Shown here: piece after piece, positions 60,960-64,000 of the stretch
Numbering within the stretch: the first letter of the stretch is position 1
How the letters are laid out: each line of letters begins with the position of its first letter
Source of the DNA: Verrucomicrobiia bacterium
GTDB taxonomy: Bacteria; Verrucomicrobiota; Verrucomicrobiia; Limisphaerales; DSYF01
Assembly (NCBI GenBank): GCA_035765895.1
Contig: DASTWL010000042.1
Span: 24,103 to 88,102, forward strand
Direction of reading: 5' to 3'
Length of the DNA stretch: 64,000 nt
Made by a program: the position numbers and the translations under genes
The notes under the pieces: generated by a model
The model's input: the letters and a program-made list of their open reading frames with translations, nothing else
What the model was told of the DNA's origin: nothing
Database searches by the model: none

Positions 60960-62182
60960 AGAAGCTCCCCGCTGGCTGGCAGATGATTGCTTTCGGTGAG
61001 ATTGTGGAACAATCTCAATATGGGCTGTCCTCTTCGTCGAGTCCTGATGGACGCATCCCCATTTTGGGGATGAAGAACATCAATGATGGCAAGCTTGTGT
61101 GTGATGATGTCGCACGGGTCAACGTCTCCGAAGAGGAGTTGAAAAACTACCGTCTGGAAGCAGGCGATCTGCTGTTCAATCGCACAAACAGCCCTGATCT
61201 CGTGGGGAAAACGGCACTCTTTTCCGAAACAGGAGATTTCGTGTGCGCGTCTTATCTCGTCCGTTTTACCCTTCGACGGGACTTGGTTGACCCGCGCTTC
61301 GTCTGTTACTGGTTCAATACCGACCATTCGCAGCGGACTCTGCAACAACTGGCGACGAAAGCTGTTGCGCAGGCGAACATTAACCCCACGGCACTTCAGA
61401 AAATGTTTCGTTTGCCGTTGCCGTCCAAGTCGGAGCAAATCGAAATAGCGGATAGGTTGGCCTGCTGGGACGAAGCAATTTCTGGTGTAAAATCCATTCT
61501 GGCGGCGAAAACAGAGCAGAAGCGCGGGCTGATGCAGCAACTTTTGACAGGGCAGACGCGGTTCAAGGAGTTCAAGGGGGAGAAGTGGCGGCACTGTCAT
61601 CTTGGCGATGTAGTCCAAGCAATGTCGCGCCCCGTGGCGTGGGATGAGAATGAGCTGTATCGGCTGGCTATTGTTCGCCGCTGGTGCGGCGGCGTGGATT
61701 TGCGCGAGTCACTCTACGGCCACCAGATCAAAGTGAAGAAGCTGCAGACGATCCGGACTGGTGATTTTCTCATTTCGCATATTCAAGCGGCCTACGGAGC
61801 AATGGCGCTCGTGCCCGAAGAATTTGACGGCGCGAAAGTATCTGAACTTTACACCATCCTTCGCCCCAAAGATCCCAAGGCATTTGACATTCGGATTTTG
61901 GGCTACCTCGGCCAGACAAAGCGGATGTGGTATATGGCGATTCAGGCGAGCAATGGATTTTTTGCGGAACGCTTGCGGCTGAATTTTGACCCGGACGAAT
62001 TTTTGCACCTACCAGTGAACATTCCGCCGACATTTGCGGAACAGAAGAAGATCGCGGACACACTGGAAGCCTGCGACCGCGAAATCGAGTTGCTGCAAAA
62101 GCAACTCGCCGCGTTGAAGGAGCAAAAGCGCGGGCTGATGCAGAAACTGTTGACGGGAGAAGTGAGGGTGAAAACGAAATGA
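60956..62182 (+). CDS. hsdS: Type I restriction specificity subunit HsdS
   Basis: A 408-residue S subunit with two target-recognition domains. The first unit has SQYGLSSSSSPDGRIPILGM and closes with INPTALQKMFRLPLPSKSEQ; the second closes with LHLPVNIPPTFAEQKKIADT. Two similar helical spacers (EQKRGLMQQLLTGQTRF and EQKRGLMQKLLTGEVRV) alternate with them, as expected. The GC content is visibly lower than in hsdM, consistent with a swapped specificity gene. Starts inside the hsdM stop (ATGA). Confidence 0.93.
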   Translation: MKKLPAGWQMIAFGEIVEQSQYGLSSSSSPDGRIPILGMKNINDGKLVCDDVARVNVSEEELKNYRLEAGDLLFNRTNSPDLVGKTALFSETGDFVCASYLVRFTLRRDLVDPRFVCYWFNTDHSQRTLQQLATKAVAQANINPTALQKMFRLPLPSKSEQIEIADRLACWDEAISGVKSILAAKTEQKRGLMQQLLTGQTRFKEFKGEKWRHCHLGDVVQAMSRPVAWDENELYRLAIVRRWCGGVDLRESLYGHQIKVKKLQTIRTGDFLISHIQAAYGAMALVPEEFDGAKVSELYTILRPKDPKAFDIRILGYLGQTKRMWYMAIQASNGFFAERLRLNFDPDEFLHLPVNIPPTFAEQKKIADTLEACDREIELLQKQLAALKEQKRGLMQKLLTGEVRVKTK

Positions 62183-62192
62183 AGAAGGAAGA

Positions 62193-62864
62193 ATGATGAA
62201 TGCTGAACCAGTCAAAAACCAAGCTCCGGTCGAGCCGCGTTGTTACTCGCATGTGCTTCACTTTCCGAATAAGAGGCCATTTGACAACGCCGACCTCCGC
62301 TGGCCGGGGTTCATCGGAGAATTTGTTACCCCGATCGTGACGAGCCATCCCGAAGTGCTCTACTGGTTCTCGTTCTACGGAGCGTTCGCGCGTTTCCGCG
62401 TTCATACAGCAGATTACGAAGCCCTGCGCCCGCAGTTGGAGGCGTTGCGAGACAAGTTAGGTTTGGAGGACAGAGGGGAAGAAAAGGATTATGTCCTGGA
62501 GAATGATTTGGGGAGCGCTCGCTTTCGTGGGCCTAACTGCAAGGTGTCCGCAAAAGCGAGGGGGGAATCGGTTTTACGGGCGTTGAAGGGAGCAAGTGAT
62601 TTGATGGTCGAGAGCGTCATTCAGCGCCCGGACGGCTATTGGGAATTTGAATTGAACGAAGACGTGTTGCAAAACCCTGTGAGCGGTCATCGATTCAGTG
62701 TTTGCCACCTTTTCCATAACCTGATGGACAGCAAAGCGCGGGTGTTTGCGTTTCATGATGCGCGGGGTTTCGACGGGGTTCTGTCACACATCTATTTTCA
62801 TAACGCTCGACAGAAAGGGCAGATCGCGCCCGTGAGTGCGCAGCATCACGACATTTTGATGTGA
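62193..62864 (+). CDS. Unrecognised defence-island protein
   Basis: A 223-residue soluble protein that I do not recognise. Visible features are aromatic-rich segments (VLYWFSFYGAFARFRVH; GYWEFELNEDVLQN), an acidic/charged middle (LGLEDRGEEKDYVLENDLGS) and a His-rich end (HIYFHNARQKGQIAPVSAQH). No membrane helix, P-loop or zinc motif. It starts 10 bases after hsdS and is followed after 24 bases by the DUF6602 gene, so it belongs to the same run of genes. Confidence 0.75.
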   Translation: MMNAEPVKNQAPVEPRCYSHVLHFPNKRPFDNADLRWPGFIGEFVTPIVTSHPEVLYWFSFYGAFARFRVHTADYEALRPQLEALRDKLGLEDRGEEKDYVLENDLGSARFRGPNCKVSAKARGESVLRALKGASDLMVESVIQRPDGYWEFELNEDVLQNPVSGHRFSVCHLFHNLMDSKARVFAFHDARGFDGVLSHIYFHNARQKGQIAPVSAQHHDILM

Positions 62865-62888
62865 ACTAGAGGGTAAAATTTATACAAC

Positions 62889-63656
62889 ATGAGCAATCCC
62901 GCAAAATCGGTATCGGACAAGGATGGAAAGCGCTTTCTGCAACAAGCGTTCCACGAACAGCAAAAAGTTCTGCAAGCTCAACTGGAGTATGCCAAGAAAA
63001 CCATAACGCATGACGGCAAGTGCGGCGACGTTACGGAAAAGCATTTCTTGAAATTGTTGGCGGCTTATTTGCCGAATCGCTATGCCGTGGACTCGGCCAT
63101 CGTCATTGATAGCAAGGGCCAGACGAGCGACCAAATGGATGTGGTGATCTACGATTGCCAATATACCCCGTGCCTGCTGGACCAGCATGACCACAAATAT
63201 ATTCCAGCTGAAGCGGTCTATGCCGTGTTGGAAGTGAAGCCTGAAATCAATGCGAAGTATTTGACGTATGCCGGGAAAAAGGCGAGGTCCGTTCGCCGCC
63301 TGCACCGGACATCCATTCCGATACCGCACGCTGGAGGAACTCCATACCCCCCGAAGGCGCTATTTCCAATAACTGCGGGACTGATTGCCGCCGAAGTTGC
63401 TTGGAAGGATGGCTTCGGCAAGACATTTGCAAAACAGTTCAACGCGTTGAAAGGCGATCATCGCCTAGACTGTGTGCTGGCAGTAAGCAGCGCGTCGTTT
63501 GATGCCTTTGAAAAGAAGCCGCTGGTGGTGGGCGGGAACAATGCCTTGGTGTTCTTTTTGTTCAGGCTTTTGCAGAAGCTTCAGTCGTTGGGAACTGTGC
63601 CGGCCATTGATTGGAACGCCTACGCGTCCCAGCTCGCCAACGTCAAACTCCCCTGA
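62889..63656 (+). CDS. DUF6602 protein, probable PD-(D/E)XK nuclease
   Basis: A 255-residue protein of the DUF6602 kind. The order E50 (DVTEKHFLKLL), D84 (SDQMDVVIYDC) and E115-x-K117 (YAVLEVKP) is the PD-(D/E)XK endonuclease core. The N-terminal 40 residues are helical and charged. It lies 9 bases before a DncV-like synthase gene, so the two are almost certainly one operon. The nuclease could be the effector or an accessory of a cyclic-nucleotide defence system; this is inference, as the family has no function I can cite. Confidence 0.8.
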   Translation: MSNPAKSVSDKDGKRFLQQAFHEQQKVLQAQLEYAKKTITHDGKCGDVTEKHFLKLLAAYLPNRYAVDSAIVIDSKGQTSDQMDVVIYDCQYTPCLLDQHDHKYIPAEAVYAVLEVKPEINAKYLTYAGKKARSVRRLHRTSIPIPHAGGTPYPPKALFPITAGLIAAEVAWKDGFGKTFAKQFNALKGDHRLDCVLAVSSASFDAFEKKPLVVGGNNALVFFLFRLLQKLQSLGTVPAIDWNAYASQLANVKLP

Positions 63657-63665
63657 AATAGACCT

Positions 63666-64000
63666 ATGTTTGACTACAACGAGCAAATCCAAGCCTACGA
63701 GGATGACTGCGTCAATCTGCCGCAAGCCATCAAGGACAAGCTGCGTGGTCATCGCGAGGCCAACCGCACCCGGCTCAAGAACAACCGCCCGGATGGAATC
63801 CGCCTGAACGACAACCATTTCATCCCGCAAGGATCAATGGCAATCAACACGACGGTGCAAGAGGATGAAAATGCCTACGACATTGATGATGGTGTCTGGT
63901 TTCACGCGGATGATTTGAAGAAGCAGGACGGGACGGACTACACGGCCAAGGAGACGCAGGAAATGGTGCGGGACGCCCTGAAAGACGACAAGTTCAACAA
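63666..64000 (+). CDS. DncV-like CD-NTase (CBASS cyclic nucleotide synthase), 3' partial
   Basis: The first 111 residues of a CD-NTase; the gene runs past the window end. The catalytic pattern is clear: QGSMAINTTVQEDENAYDID with G56-S57 and the metal-binding pair D72-x-D74 followed by DGVWF. The same arrangement (Q-G-S then M-D-I-D-D-G) is that of Vibrio cholerae DncV. It would make a cyclic di- or trinucleotide on infection. Effector and regulatory (Cap2/Cap3, HORMA) genes, if any, lie beyond the window. Confidence 0.85.
   Translation, partial: MFDYNEQIQAYEDDCVNLPQAIKDKLRGHREANRTRLKNNRPDGIRLNDNHFIPQGSMAINTTVQEDENAYDIDDGVWFHADDLKKQDGTDYTAKETQEMVRDALKDDKFN

Noticed and set aside
54721..64000. 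Downstream copy of the tRNA-Cys 3' end (attR)
   Set aside because: I scanned for the T-arm/acceptor sequence after the tRNA and found none within the window.
1..64000. CRISPR arrays and rRNA genes
   Set aside because: No regularly spaced direct repeats and no rRNA-like conserved blocks were seen.

Overview
The window looks like a chromosomal segment of a high-GC Verrucomicrobiota bacterium, most likely of the Pedosphaera/Limisphaerales type; this is inferred, not tested. The reasons are the secreted pseudopilins with the N-terminus [18 protein letters not shown], surface proteins of the 'VSGTIGQPDAS' kind, a futalosine-pathway menaquinone gene (mqnA), weak use of Shine-Dalgarno sequences, and short palindromic repeats scattered through the sequence. 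Several genes have a -10 hexamer only 6-8 bases before the start codon, so leaderless mRNAs seem common.

Bases 1-33853 are mostly core genome. They hold a NarL-type two-component pair (the kinase is cut by the window edge); small hypotheticals including a DUF2934 protein; a methyltransferase/membrane protein pair; a ClC channel and a CPA2 antiporter; a flavin reductase; YebC; a patatin-like lipoprotein; and a very large CHASE3-PAS hybrid kinase. A tightly overlapping type II secretion operon (F-H-I-J-K) follows behind larE. Next is an ABC exporter with its own GntR repressor and a clear promoter/operator. The stretch ends with a TPR membrane protein, an M32 carboxypeptidase, a REC-HDOD protein with a GspB-like tail, mqnA, a MarR regulator and a beta-lactamase-like lipoprotein.

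Bases 33854-54538 are mixed. An MFS exporter and an Ig-domain secreted protein are followed by two pseudopilins. From about 40.6 to 43.6 kb lies an accessory patch: a candidate 109-nt structured RNA, then four small minus-strand genes separated by attC-like sites, a duplicated ~197-bp repeat and an IS91-type transposase remnant. This patch resembles a degenerate integron cassette array. After it come a DmeF-like metal exporter, three secreted surface proteins (one an RCC1-repeat protein split by a single extra G in a homopolymer), an S10 serine carboxypeptidase and priA, which carries two palindromes inserted in frame.

Bases 54646-64000 are the start of a mobile defence island placed directly after a tRNA-Cys gene. 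An unusual tyrosine recombinase (Gln in place of the first catalytic Arg) is followed by an XRE-HTH/dynamin-like GTPase fusion with its own operator. Then come a half-size HsdS, HsdM, a full HsdS, an unrecognised 223-aa protein, a DUF6602 protein with a PD-(D/E)XK nuclease signature and a DncV-like cyclic-nucleotide synthase cut by the window end. No hsdR lies in the window. The HTH-GTPase with the half-S/M/S set, and the DUF6602/DncV-like pair as a possible CBASS variant, are the best candidates for an undescribed system.
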